Source: Bacilli bacterium (GTDB lineage: Bacteria > Bacillota_I > Bacilli_A > RF39 > UBA660). From it: a stretch of 64,000 nucleotides of DNA. Where the stretch lies: the NCBI GenBank assembly GCA_016296185.1, contig JAEDJT010000003.1:1-64000 (forward strand). The letters run 5' to 3'. Numbering within the stretch: the stretch's first letter is position 1; the number at the start of each line of letters is the position of its first letter. A model generated the notes under the pieces. It was not told where the DNA came from. It was given only the letters and a program-made list of their open reading frames with translations, and searched no databases. Positions 33,535-42,912 of the stretch are shown in pieces. The position numbers and the translations under genes were made by a program.

Positions 33535-34228
33535 TTGCAAACACCTCCAAATAATATTGTTCTATTGTTCTTCCAGTATCGATAATACTTTGTTTAAAAG
33601 CATTTGCTGCTACAGTACCATTTTTTAAGAATACTAATTGATCTAATATATCTTCAGTATCTTTAATTAAGTGTGTAGATATTATTATTAGATTTGATGG
33701 TGTACTGCATTCTTTTATTACAGTTAGCATTTGATTCTTTATAACAGGATCTAATGCTCCTAATGGTTCATCTAATAGATATATAGGTGTATTTCTTGCT
33801 AATGTTAACATTAGTACAACTTTTTCTTTGTTACCTTTAGATAAACTTTCTAAATTAGCTGTTCTATCAAGTCCTAATTTTTCACATAAATAGTTACATT
33901 TATTTATATCAAAATCAGTGAATGCTTCTTGATAATATTTAATAGCGTCATTTACTTTCATTGTTTTATATAAAAATTCTCTATCTGGCATAAATGAAAT
34001 ATATTTTCTTGTTTCATAAGATACATCCATTCCACATATTTTTACTGTACCAGTTTGATTTCTTATTATTTTCATAAGTGTTTTTAACATTGTAGTTTTA
34101 CCACTACCATTTGGTCCTAACAAGCCTACTATATGTCCAGGTTGTAGTACTAAGTTAACATTATTAAGTGCTGCAAATCTACCATATAGTTTTGTTACGT
34201 TTGTTAATTCAATATAATTATTATTCAT
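33527..34228 (-). CDS. ABC transporter ATPase of a two-gene ABC system
   Basis: A 233-residue ATPase with Walker A GPNGSGKTT, signature LSKGNKEKV and Walker B IYLLDEPLGALDP; the switch His is in ISTHLIKD. The LSKG signature and the absence of a C-terminal extension fit the YtrB/EcsA-like group. AGGAGAAG precedes the ATG. It overlaps the downstream permease gene. Confidence 0.88.
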   Translation of the reverse strand: MNNNYIELTNVTKLYGRFAALNNVNLVLQPGHIVGLLGPNGSGKTTMLKTLMKIIRNQTGTVKICGMDVSYETRKYISFMPDREFLYKTMKVNDAIKYYQEAFTDFDINKCNYLCEKLGLDRTANLESLSKGNKEKVVLMLTLARNTPIYLLDEPLGALDPVIKNQMLTVIKECSTPSNLIIISTHLIKDTEDILDQLVFLKNGTVAANAFKQSIIDTGRTIEQYYLEVFANA

Positions 34229-34269
34229 ATAAACTTCTCCTATGATTGATTATATCATATAATTATGCA

Positions 34270-34297
34270 CAAAAAAAAACTAGTCTTTCGACTAGTT
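34270..34297 (-). terminator. terminator of tRNA-Gly
   Basis: AACTAGTC and GACTAGTT form an 8-base-pair stem with a GAAA loop on the minus strand, followed by nine T. Confidence 0.85.
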
Positions 34298-34306
34298 AAT
34301 TTCTAA

Positions 34307-34380
34307 TGGAGCGGATGATGGGAATCGAACCCACGTTATCAGCTTGGAAGGCTGAAGCTCTACCATTAAACTACATCCGC
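34307..34380 (-). tRNA. tRNA-Gly (TCC)
   Basis: A 74-base tRNA on the minus strand. The acceptor stem is GCGGATG/CATCCGC, the D-arm AGTTTAATGGTAGAGCT, the anticodon stem TCAGC/GCTGA with loop CTTCCAA (anticodon TCC), and the T-arm GTGGGTTCGATTCCCAT. The CCA end is encoded. Promoter and terminator are its own. Confidence 0.97.
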
Positions 34381-34385
34381 AAATC

Positions 34386-34444
34386 AAGTAGGCAATTTAA
34401 ATTATACTATTTTTTTGTATAAATGCAAGTGTTTTTGCCTACTT
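34386..34444 (-). promoter_or_regulatory. tRNA-Gly promoter flanked by a 10-base inverted repeat
   Basis: On the minus strand TTGCAT (34428-34423), 16 bases, TATAAT (34406-34401) lies just upstream of the tRNA. The whole promoter is bracketed by AAGTAGGCAA (34386-34395) and its exact complement TTGCCTACTT (34435-34444). Confidence 0.65.
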
Positions 34445-34446
34445 TT

Positions 34447-34476
34447 TTTAAAAAAATAGCGATTTTTTCGCTATTT
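34447..34476 (-). terminator. terminator of murE
   Basis: AAATAGCGA (34454-34462) and TCGCTATTT (34468-34476) form a perfect stem followed by T on the minus strand. Confidence 0.85.
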
Positions 34477-34481
34477 TCTTA

Positions 34482-35852
34482 TTATTTTAAAGAATTTATG
34501 TATTTTTGTACTTCTTCTGCGTCATCTAAGTGAATTTTTTCATGACCAATTATTTGATAATCTTCGTGTCCTTTACCTAAAATTAGTACTACATCATCTT
34601 TTTCAATTTTATCTAAAGCTATAACTATTGCTTTTCTTCTATCAAGTTCTACTTCATAATTATTTGTATTAACTCCAGCTAGAATATCATCCATAATAGC
34701 TTGTGGTTCTTCTGTTCTAGGGTTGTCACTAGTAAATACTACATAATCACTATTTTCAGTTGCTATACGGCCCATTATTGGTCTTTTTTTAGGATCTCTA
34801 TCTCCACCGCAACCTACTATTGTTATTATCTTACCTTTTTTATGTTCATTAAATGCATCTATTATTTTTTCTACTGCATCTGGTGTATGTGCGTAATCTA
34901 TTACAGCTATACCTTCTTTTACTGGTATTATTTCGCATCTACCTTTTGGTGGATAAATATCTTTTGTTGTATCTATTATTTCTTCAATACTGTATCCTAA
35001 ATTATTTACAATAGATAATGTAGTCATATAGTTATATACATTAAATTTTGATTTTAAATTTGTTTCAACTTCATAATTTTTTTCTGGAGTTTTAAATTTA
35101 ACTATTGTTCCTTTTAAAGTATCTTCATATGAAATTATCTTATAATCAGTTCCTTCAAATCCGTATGTTTTTGTATTTTCATAACTATCTATCCATTTAG
35201 AAGCATATGGGTCATCAGCATTTATAATCATTGGACCATCTAATTGTTTTAATATTAATTTTTTAGCTTCTAAGTAATTATCCATTGTTAAATGATAGTC
35301 TAGGTGATCTTGTGTAAGATTTGTAAATGCTGCTACTTTATAATTAATACCTTTTACTCTTTCTTGATGTAATGCATGTGATGATACTTCCATCATTACA
35401 TTTTTACATCCTTTTTCTTTAGCTTCTAACATTAGTTCATATAAATCTAATATATTAGGAGTTGTATTTGGTAATTCAATAAATTCTTCATCTGGAAGAT
35501 AAAATCCTATTGTTCCAATATATGCAGTTTTTGAACCTAGTTTATTTAACAATTGATATGTTAAATATGCTGTAGTTGTTTTTCCATTTGTTCCGGTTAC
35601 ACCAATTAAATTCATTTCATTTATTTCTTTACCATAATTTTTGCTAACGTAATCTGTTAACCATTTATTTGTATTTTCAACTATTTCTTTTTCTACAGTA
35701 GTTTCAACATCATGTTCTACTATTACTTTTACTGCGCCGTTTTCTACTGCTTTATCTATATAATCATGTCCATCAACTGTAGCACCTGGTAATGCTACAA
35801 ATATATCTCCTGGTTTAACTTTTCTTGAATCGATTTTTATGTTAATCATCAT
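34482..35852 (-). CDS. murE: UDP-N-acetylmuramyl-tripeptide synthetase (meso-DAP type)
   Basis: A 456-residue Mur ligase that adds the third residue to the peptidoglycan stem in the cytosol. The ATP loop is GVTGTNGKTTTAY, the central domain shows HALHQERVKG and NLTQDHLDYH, and the C-terminal domain has DYAHTPDAV and DNPRTEEP. DNPR is the signature of meso-diaminopimelate-adding enzymes; Lys-adding ones differ there. It is shorter than the usual 480-500, consistent with trimmed loops. Start at the ATG pair after GAGGTG (35852 or 35849). It lies downstream of asnB and the LtaS-like gene on the same strand. Confidence 0.93.
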   Translation of the reverse strand: MMINIKIDSRKVKPGDIFVALPGATVDGHDYIDKAVENGAVKVIVEHDVETTVEKEIVENTNKWLTDYVSKNYGKEINEMNLIGVTGTNGKTTTAYLTYQLLNKLGSKTAYIGTIGFYLPDEEFIELPNTTPNILDLYELMLEAKEKGCKNVMMEVSSHALHQERVKGINYKVAAFTNLTQDHLDYHLTMDNYLEAKKLILKQLDGPMIINADDPYASKWIDSYENTKTYGFEGTDYKIISYEDTLKGTIVKFKTPEKNYEVETNLKSKFNVYNYMTTLSIVNNLGYSIEEIIDTTKDIYPPKGRCEIIPVKEGIAVIDYAHTPDAVEKIIDAFNEHKKGKIITIVGCGGDRDPKKRPIMGRIATENSDYVVFTSDNPRTEEPQAIMDDILAGVNTNNYEVELDRRKAIVIALDKIEKDDVVLILGKGHEDYQIIGHEKIHLDDAEEVQKYINSLK

Positions 35853-35943
35853 TTTCACCTCTATATAAATTATATTACTTATATTATATATCTTACTACT
35901 TATTATAATCCACACTTTAGATAAAATTTTACATTTAATTCCA

Positions 35944-35969
35944 CAAAAAAAGAAGCTATTATGCTTCTT
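35944..35969 (-). terminator. terminator of asnB
   Basis: AAGAAGC (35950-35956) and GCTTCTT (35963-35969) form a stem including the last codons; seven T follow on the minus strand. Confidence 0.75.
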
Positions 35970-37779
35970 TAAAGAATTGATCATACCAAACAAGGAATGT
36001 ATAGATTGCCCATACTTTTTTATAACAATCTTTTTTCTTTGATCTATGATCTTCTAGTAATTTATTAATTCTCTTAGTATCAAAATATTTTTTTGCTACA
36101 GGTGAATTAAATTTCTTTTTAATATCATTATATAAATCGTCTTCTCTTATCCATTCTCTTAATGGTACTGGAAAACCTAATTTTTTCTTTTTATATGATT
36201 CGTTAGGAATTACTTTTTTAGCAGCTTCTCTTAATGCTGGTTTTGTTGTTTGTTTATTTATCTTAGCACTAACTGGTAATTGTCTAGCTACCTCATACAC
36301 TTCTAAGTCTAGGAATGGTGTTCTTGCCTCTAAACCAAACATCATTGTGTTTCTATCTACTGCATGTAGAAAATCTCTAACTAACCAAAAATAGAAATCG
36401 ATTACTTGTCTTTTTACTATATTTGAGTTATCACTAAATTCTTTATAGAATGGAGCAACAATATCTCTTGTATGAATTTGATTTTTTGGTTTAACAATTT
36501 TCATAGCTTCTTCATCTCTGAATACTCTCCCTAAACCTATATTATAATCTTCTAATTTCATACCTCTTCTATATACAAAATTAAATCCTCTTACTTCTGG
36601 AAATAATCCAGCAATACGTGAAGCAGCATGTCTTATTGGATATGGTATTTTCATATACCAGCTTTGATCTATTTCTTCTTTATATGTGTTATATCCACCA
36701 AAGAATTCATCTGCACCCTCACCAGACATAACTACTTTAACATCTTTTGCAGCTATTTGTGCAACAAAGTATAATGCAATTGCTGATGGATCTGCTAATG
36801 GTTCATCCATATGATACATAATATTAGAGAATGCTTTCATGTATTCTTTTTTGGTTATTTTTTTAGATTTATTATCTATATTTAATTTTTTTGCTAAATC
36901 TTTAGCGTAAGATATTTCATCATATTTTGGATTATCATATCCTACTGTATATGTTTTATCTGGTTTAGCAATTGAAACTAAATATGATGAATCTATACCA
37001 CTAGATAAAAATGATCCTACTTCAACATCTGCTATTTCATGATGTTTAACTGAATCTTTCATAGCTTTATCTATTTCTTCAACGATTTGTTCCATAGGTT
37101 TATTTGTTTCTTTAAATTCCATATGGAAGAATTGTTCTATTTTCTTTTTACCATTTTTATATACTAATTGATATCCTGGTTCTAATCTAAATACACCTTT
37201 AAAGAAAGTTTCTTCTGTTGGTGTAGAATTAAAACATAAATAAGCTGATAGAATTCTATCATTAAATTCTTTTTTAAATTCTGGATGATCTAGGAATGCT
37301 TTTATTTCTGAAGCAAATAATAATGAGTTATCTGTTTCATAATAATATAATGGTTTAATTCCCCATTGATCTCTTGCCATATATAGTTCTTTTTTATTTT
37401 TATCCCATATTGCGAATGCAAACATACCTCTTAATTTTTTTGTAAGCTTATGTCCCCATTCTTCATATCCATGAACTAATACTTCTGTATCAGACTTTGT
37501 AATGAATTTATGTCCTTTGGATATTAATTCTTCTCTTAAAACTTGATAGTTGTATATTTCACCATTAAATACTATAGCTATATCTTTAGTTTCATTATAT
37601 ATAGGTTGATTACCTGTACTTAAATCGATTATTGATAATCTTCTATGTCCTAAAGCTGCGTTATCATCTAAATAGAATCCTTCTGCATCTGGTCCTCTAT
37701 AAGCTATTCTGTCAGTCATTGCTTTTAGTATTTTTTTCTTTGGTTTTGTGTTACTTACATATCCTGCTATTCCACACAT
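35959..37779 (-). CDS. asnB: AsnB-type glutamine-dependent amidotransferase
   Basis: A 606-residue enzyme starting MCGIAGY, with the catalytic Cys2 of the class II glutaminase, and an ATP-pyrophosphatase motif SSGIDSS with the VVMSGEGADEFFGGY region of asparagine synthases. It makes Asn from Asp, or in several Bacillota amidates the free carboxylate of mDAP in peptidoglycan. Here it sits between an LtaS-like gene (10 bases upstream) and murE of the mDAP type, so an envelope role is plausible. GAGGTGA precedes the ATG. Confidence 0.9.
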   Translation of the reverse strand: MCGIAGYVSNTKPKKKILKAMTDRIAYRGPDAEGFYLDDNAALGHRRLSIIDLSTGNQPIYNETKDIAIVFNGEIYNYQVLREELISKGHKFITKSDTEVLVHGYEEWGHKLTKKLRGMFAFAIWDKNKKELYMARDQWGIKPLYYYETDNSLLFASEIKAFLDHPEFKKEFNDRILSAYLCFNSTPTEETFFKGVFRLEPGYQLVYKNGKKKIEQFFHMEFKETNKPMEQIVEEIDKAMKDSVKHHEIADVEVGSFLSSGIDSSYLVSIAKPDKTYTVGYDNPKYDEISYAKDLAKKLNIDNKSKKITKKEYMKAFSNIMYHMDEPLADPSAIALYFVAQIAAKDVKVVMSGEGADEFFGGYNTYKEEIDQSWYMKIPYPIRHAASRIAGLFPEVRGFNFVYRRGMKLEDYNIGLGRVFRDEEAMKIVKPKNQIHTRDIVAPFYKEFSDNSNIVKRQVIDFYFWLVRDFLHAVDRNTMMFGLEARTPFLDLEVYEVARQLPVSAKINKQTTKPALREAAKKVIPNESYKKKKLGFPVPLREWIREDDLYNDIKKKFNSPVAKKYFDTKRINKLLEDHRSKKKDCYKKVWAIYTFLVWYDQFFKEA

Positions 37780-37789
37780 AATATCACCT

Positions 37790-39739
37790 CTATTTGTTTA
37801 ATATATAGTTGTAGTAATTTGTATCTAATATCATTTTACTTACACTAAATGAATTAGCTACTCTATTATTTATTCTGTTGATATATGCTTCTTGATCTTC
37901 TAATGTTTTTCCTTCTTTTAAAACAAATCTTTTTTGTGATACATAGTACCATCCGTAATCTGTTACCCAACTTCTGTTTGAGAATATTGCTATTCCTTCG
38001 TAGTTACTTAATATATCTTGTCCAACTATTAATCTTGAATCATAATCAATACCAAATAAATTTAATAATGTTGGTAATACATCTATTTGACTTCCAACTT
38101 TATCTACAACAATAGGTTCTTCAATTTGACTATTCCAAATAATGAAGTTACTTCTATTTACTTCTATTGTACCATCTTTTTCATAACTTGATACTTCATT
38201 TACTTCTTCAGTTGACAGTGTATATGGATAATGATCTCCTACTAGAGCTATTACTGTGTTGTCTAATTCACCAGTTTCTGTTAGTTTTAACACTAATTGT
38301 TCTAACATTTTGTCAAGTTCCATTTGAGCTGCTAAGTAGTATTTTACTTGTGAACTATATGATGTTCCTTCTAAGTTTGACAAATATTCTTTTGCTATAT
38401 TGTCACTATTATTGTAAGGTGAATGTCCACTTACAGTTACATAGTAAGTTGCAAATGGACCTTCCATATTTGCATAGTCACCAAATGTTACATTTATCAT
38501 TTCACTATCTTTTGGTAACCATGAACACCTCATTCTTTTTTCCAATCCATTACCGCATCCTAAATAATTTGTAAATCCTAAAGTTTGCATTGTAATATTT
38601 CTTTTATAGTAAGTATATGTCCAATCATGGAAACTATATGTTCTATATCCTTTATTAGCATATGAATTACCAATAGCATAACTAATTGTTGGAGTTTTTT
38701 CTTTCCAAGCTTTTAATGTTTCTTGTGTTGGAATTAATCCTGTTGTAGCTTGGAATTCTCCACCAGTTGTTGATAAGAATACTGGAGAATAAAAATTTGT
38801 AAAATTAAATCCTGTATTTATCATTTTATATAATGTTGGAGTTCTAACTTCGTCTACTGCTATTTCGTTAAATCCTTCAGCTAATATAAATATTAAATTT
38901 TTTCCTTCAAACATTCCTGTATACTCATTCTTATTTGAAGATTGTTTATTTTGAATATAATTATTTAATTGGTTAATTGTATTATTATCTGATTCTTCAA
39001 AGTTTAATTCTAATTGATTATATCCATAATCTATTATTTCTTCTCCTTCTTCTATTTCTACAGGAGGCATTTCTGATTCTGTTTCATTAAATCCTATTGT
39101 TAATTCTTGTTCGTAACCAATTAAATCTCTTTTTATATCAATTTTAGTATAGTTTAAAAGTCCAAAATTATTTATTATTCTTTCAGCATCGTCTGTATTA
39201 AAATATAATTTATATAATGAATTGGATTCGTTTTTATTAGGTAATAAGTAGGCAAATGTTGATAAGTATGAAGTTATAAACATAATGATTAATGTTATAA
39301 TTTGATATTTGTTATATCTTTCTGTATTTATTTTCTTATAGAATAATATTAAAAATATTAATGGTATTAATAAAAGAGTAAATGTTAAAATATTTGTTTT
39401 TATTGTATCAATAACAATATTAGAAAAATCCGAAGCTTGGTCTGCTAAGCTTATAGTTGAAAATGAAAATGGTACTGAAAATAATATATAGAAAATTAAT
39501 TGTACTTCAAAATATACTGTTAATAAGATCATAGTTATGAACATTATTATTTTATTTACTATTTTATTAAATGCTTTTGTTAATATTGTTAATAATAATA
39601 CTAATGGCAATAAAAAGATTATCAATAATATTATTTCATTATTAATTATATTTTTAGTTATTATATTTTTCATAATCAATTCTAAATACAGTATAGATAT
39701 TGATAAATATAATATTGGATTAATGTTTAATTTTTTCAT
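37790..39739 (-). CDS. lipoteichoic acid synthase-like sulfatase-fold membrane protein
   Basis: A 649-residue protein with five N-terminal membrane helices (about 8-27, 36-56, 62-88, 116-134 and 147-166), an acidic linker and an extracellular LtaS/sulfatase domain. NLIFILAEGFNEI supplies the metal Glu (about 288), STTGGEF holds the nucleophilic Thr (about 324-325), and GDHYPYT the Asp-His metal pair. LtaS-type enzymes polymerise glycerol phosphate from phosphatidylglycerol outside the membrane. The exact polymer is not provable here. GGTGA and an extended -10 near 39763-39771 precede the start; asnB follows in the same transcript. Confidence 0.85.
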   Translation of the reverse strand: MKKLNINPILYLSISILYLELIMKNIITKNIINNEIILLIIFLLPLVLLLTILTKAFNKIVNKIIMFITMILLTVYFEVQLIFYILFSVPFSFSTISLADQASDFSNIVIDTIKTNILTFTLLLIPLIFLILFYKKINTERYNKYQIITLIIMFITSYLSTFAYLLPNKNESNSLYKLYFNTDDAERIINNFGLLNYTKIDIKRDLIGYEQELTIGFNETESEMPPVEIEEGEEIIDYGYNQLELNFEESDNNTINQLNNYIQNKQSSNKNEYTGMFEGKNLIFILAEGFNEIAVDEVRTPTLYKMINTGFNFTNFYSPVFLSTTGGEFQATTGLIPTQETLKAWKEKTPTISYAIGNSYANKGYRTYSFHDWTYTYYKRNITMQTLGFTNYLGCGNGLEKRMRCSWLPKDSEMINVTFGDYANMEGPFATYYVTVSGHSPYNNSDNIAKEYLSNLEGTSYSSQVKYYLAAQMELDKMLEQLVLKLTETGELDNTVIALVGDHYPYTLSTEEVNEVSSYEKDGTIEVNRSNFIIWNSQIEEPIVVDKVGSQIDVLPTLLNLFGIDYDSRLIVGQDILSNYEGIAIFSNRSWVTDYGWYYVSQKRFVLKEGKTLEDQEAYINRINNRVANSFSVSKMILDTNYYNYILNK

Positions 39740-39762
39740 ATTTTCACCTTTTTCAGTTAGTT

Positions 39763-39771
39763 ATTATATCA
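39763..39771 (-). promoter_or_regulatory. extended -10 promoter of the LtaS-like/asnB unit
   Basis: TGATATAAT on the minus strand, about 23 bases before the ATG, just after the tex terminator. Confidence 0.55.
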
Positions 39772-39801
39772 TAAAAAAAAGAATATATTTACTATATTCT
39801 T
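39771..39801 (-). terminator. terminator of tex
   Basis: AAGAATATA (39779-39787) and TATATTCTT (39793-39801) form the stem; eight T follow on the minus strand. Confidence 0.75.
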
Positions 39802-41953
39802 AATTTTTTATTAATGATAATTGTACTTTTTGTTTTGTTAAATCAATACTGTCTACATAACAAGTAACAATATCACCAACATGTACTATGTCATTAGGGT
39901 TTTTAACAAATGATTTACTCATTTTTGATATATGGATTAATCCATCATCATGTAATCCAATATCAACGAACGCTCCGAATGATGCAACGTTTCTTACTGT
40001 TCCTTGAAGTTCCATTCCTTCTTTTAAATCTTCGATATGTAATACATCACTTTTTAGAATTGGTGCTTCTAATTCATCACGAGGATCTAAACCAGGATTT
40101 AATAATTCTTTAATAATATCTTCTACTGTGTAGTATTCTGAATTTAATTCTTCTGCTAATTTAACTGTATTTTGATTTGTTAGTGTTTCTTTAAATTCTT
40201 CTTTATTAATATCTTTAATATCTAAGTTTAATTTTTCTAATAGTTTATTTGTTAAATCGTAGCTTTCTGGATGGATACCAGTTCTATCTAATGGATTTGT
40301 TCCATCTGGTATTCTTAAGAAACCAATTGATTGTTCATATACTTTATCAGAAATACCTTTTATTTTCTTTATTTCTTCTCTACTAGTTATTTTATGTTGT
40401 TCTTTATAATCATATAATTTATCAATTACTGATTTAGTTAAACCTGATACGTATTTTAATATAGATTTAGATGCTGTATTAACATTAACACCTACTTCAT
40501 TTACTACTTTTGATGTTGTAAAATCTAATGCTTCTCCTAATTGTTTTTGGTTAACATCGTATTGATATTCTCCAACACCAATAGATTTTGGATCTATTTT
40601 AACTAATTCTGATAGCGGATCTTGTAATCTTCTTCCTATTGATACAGCACTTCTTTTTTCAACTGCTAAATCTGGGAATTCATCTATAGCTAGTTTTGAT
40701 GCACTATAAATAGATGCACCTGCTTCAGATGTTATTACATATTTACATGGTAAATTATATTCTTTAATCATTTCAGCACACATTTTTTCTGATTCTCTTG
40801 ATGCTGTTCCATTACCTATTGAAATAATATCTACATGATATTTTTCTATTAGATTCTTAATAATTAATTTACTAGCTTTAATATACTCATCTTGTTTTGC
40901 TCCATTTAAGAATGGTTTTACTACTGTTGAATCTAAATATGTACCATTTTGATCTATAACAGCTAATTTACAACCATTAACGTATCCAGGATCAAATCCT
41001 AATACTGTCATTCCTTTAATTGGTCTTGTTAATAATAGATGTTCTAAATTAGTACTAAATGTTTCTATTGCTAGTGTTTCTGCTTTTTCAGATATTTCAC
41101 TTCTTACTTCTCTTTCAATACTTGGTAGTATTAATCTTTTTAGAGAGTCTTTAATAGAAGCTTTTACTAAATCTACAACAAATGAATCTTTATTTCTTAT
41201 TAATTTTCCTTCTAAATAGTTTTCTATTGTTTCATTATCCATATCTATAGATACTGTTAAAACCTTTTCTTTTTCTCCTCTATTTAAGGCTAATACACGG
41301 TAGTGTTTAATAGTCTTAACTTTATCTTGGAAATCATAATACATTTCATATAATTTATGTTCATCTTCTGCATCTTTTTTCTTTTTTGAAGTTATTATTC
41401 CGTTAATCATTACATTTGTTCTGATCCATTTACGATAAGCTGCGTTATCACTTATCCATTCTGCGATAATGTATCCTGCACCTTCTAAAGCAGCTGCTTC
41501 ATCTTTAACATTTTCGTTTAAGAATTTTTTGGCCATACTGTTTAAGTCCCCAGTAGTTGGAAATGACATAATCATTTTTGCTAATGGTTCTAATCCATTC
41601 TTTATAGCTTCACTTGCTTTTGTTTTTTTCTTTTCTTTATAAGGTCTGTATATATCTTCTACTTCTGTTAGCTTTGTACATTTCATAACGTTAGCTTCTA
41701 TTTCTGGAGTTAACATTCCTTTTTCATCAATTAATCTTATTACATCTTGTTTTCTTGTTAATAAGTTTTCTTGATATTTATATTGTTCTTCTATAGCTCT
41801 TATTTGGTCTTCATTAAGATTTCCTGTAGCATCTTTACGATAACGTGCTATAAATGGTATAGTTGCTCCTTCAGCTAACATTGCTAAAACTGTTTTTATT
41901 TGTTCTTCTTTTAAACTTAATGTTTCTACTAAATATTTTATTACTTCTTCCAT
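39800..41953 (-). CDS. tex: Tex-family RNA-binding transcription accessory protein
   Basis: A 717-residue cytosolic protein with the full Tex layout: helical N-domain (IPFIARYRKDATGNLNEDQI near residue 35), YqgF RNase H-like domain (LGFDPGYVNGCKLAVID near 320), helix-hairpin-helix region (KIKGISDKVYEQSIGFLRI) and a C-terminal S1 domain (GTVRNVASFGAFVDIGLHDDG, LIHISKMS). Tex acts on transcribing or translating complexes. Start at the ATG after TGGTGA; the in-frame GTG nine bases earlier is part of that site. Confidence 0.95.
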   Translation of the reverse strand: MEEVIKYLVETLSLKEEQIKTVLAMLAEGATIPFIARYRKDATGNLNEDQIRAIEEQYKYQENLLTRKQDVIRLIDEKGMLTPEIEANVMKCTKLTEVEDIYRPYKEKKKTKASEAIKNGLEPLAKMIMSFPTTGDLNSMAKKFLNENVKDEAAALEGAGYIIAEWISDNAAYRKWIRTNVMINGIITSKKKKDAEDEHKLYEMYYDFQDKVKTIKHYRVLALNRGEKEKVLTVSIDMDNETIENYLEGKLIRNKDSFVVDLVKASIKDSLKRLILPSIEREVRSEISEKAETLAIETFSTNLEHLLLTRPIKGMTVLGFDPGYVNGCKLAVIDQNGTYLDSTVVKPFLNGAKQDEYIKASKLIIKNLIEKYHVDIISIGNGTASRESEKMCAEMIKEYNLPCKYVITSEAGASIYSASKLAIDEFPDLAVEKRSAVSIGRRLQDPLSELVKIDPKSIGVGEYQYDVNQKQLGEALDFTTSKVVNEVGVNVNTASKSILKYVSGLTKSVIDKLYDYKEQHKITSREEIKKIKGISDKVYEQSIGFLRIPDGTNPLDRTGIHPESYDLTNKLLEKLNLDIKDINKEEFKETLTNQNTVKLAEELNSEYYTVEDIIKELLNPGLDPRDELEAPILKSDVLHIEDLKEGMELQGTVRNVASFGAFVDIGLHDDGLIHISKMSKSFVKNPNDIVHVGDIVTCYVDSIDLTKQKVQLSLIKN

Positions 41954-41984
41954 TTTTATCACCAGTTTTTATTATACTATAGAC

Positions 41985-42015
41985 AAAAAAAATAAGTAAA
42001 GGTACTTTACTTATT
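41985..42015 (-). terminator. terminator of the YihY/GGDEF operon
   Basis: AATAAGTAAAG (41991-42001) and CTTTACTTATT (42005-42015) form an 11-base-pair stem containing the stop codon, with T following on the minus strand. Confidence 0.8.
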
Positions 42016-42912
42016 TTTAACTTCTTTTTTTGTTAATATTTCTGTTTCATCACCATATATTGATGCACTATTAGCTGATTCAGCAATTACTTTTTGTACT
42101 TCTATTACACCTGTTTTTTCTAATTCTTCATGATAGTTCATTGCCATACCAATAACAAGAATATATGCTAAAAAATAGAACCATAACATTAGTATAACTA
42201 TATTGGCTAATGAGCCATATAATACTGAGTAATTTGCAAAATGATTAATATAATATGAATATCCATATGTTAATAATATCCATCCTAATGATGTGAAGAA
42301 AGCTCCTCCATTAACTTTTCTACTTGGTACTTTTTTATCTGGTGCTAATGTATATATTATTTTTATAAATATAAATATAATAACCCATGAGAAAGGACCT
42401 CTTAAGAAACTTAATGTATTTGCTACTACTTCTGTAGTATGAGCATCAATATTAAAATAATGTAATATATTAATTATTATATTTCCTAATAACGGTACTA
42501 CTACAACGAATAGTAATAGGAGCACTATTACTATTTCCATTATAATAGCTTTTAGTCTTCTTTTAAAGAATCCTGAATCTTTTATACCATATATTGTATT
42601 TGATGCAACAATTATTGATGACATTCCATTAGATGCTACAAAATATCCAAATCCTAATGTAATAAAGAATGCTGGACTTATATTTGTATTTGTAATTAAC
42701 GGTGTTATCAATGATGATGTACTAGCACCAAATCCTTTTGTAATTAATGTTGATATTATATCGTTTGAAATATTTAAATATGAACATGTATAACCAATCA
42801 ATGTAATTGTTGGTACTAATGATAAGAATAAGAAAAATGCTACTTGTCCAGGCAAGATAAGCATTTCAGGACGCCAAAATGCGTCCCAAAATCTTGAGAA
42901 GAATTTTTTCAT
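42007..42912 (-). CDS. YihY/BrkB-family membrane protein
   Basis: A 301-residue membrane protein with about six helices and the family pattern: WDAFWRPEMLILPGQVAFFLFLSLVP near the start, SNGMSSIIVASNTIYGIKD and YGSLANIVILMLWFYFLAYILVIGMAMN near the end. The biochemical role of the family is not settled; the old RNase BN label is incorrect. It starts in a TAATG overlap with the upstream GGDEF gene, so it belongs to that three-gene operon. Confidence 0.88.
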   Translation of the reverse strand: MKKFFSRFWDAFWRPEMLILPGQVAFFLFLSLVPTITLIGYTCSYLNISNDIISTLITKGFGASTSSLITPLITNTNISPAFFITLGFGYFVASNGMSSIIVASNTIYGIKDSGFFKRRLKAIIMEIVIVLLLLFVVVVPLLGNIIINILHYFNIDAHTTEVVANTLSFLRGPFSWVIIFIFIKIIYTLAPDKKVPSRKVNGGAFFTSLGWILLTYGYSYYINHFANYSVLYGSLANIVILMLWFYFLAYILVIGMAMNYHEELEKTGVIEVQKVIAESANSASIYGDETEILTKKEVKNK

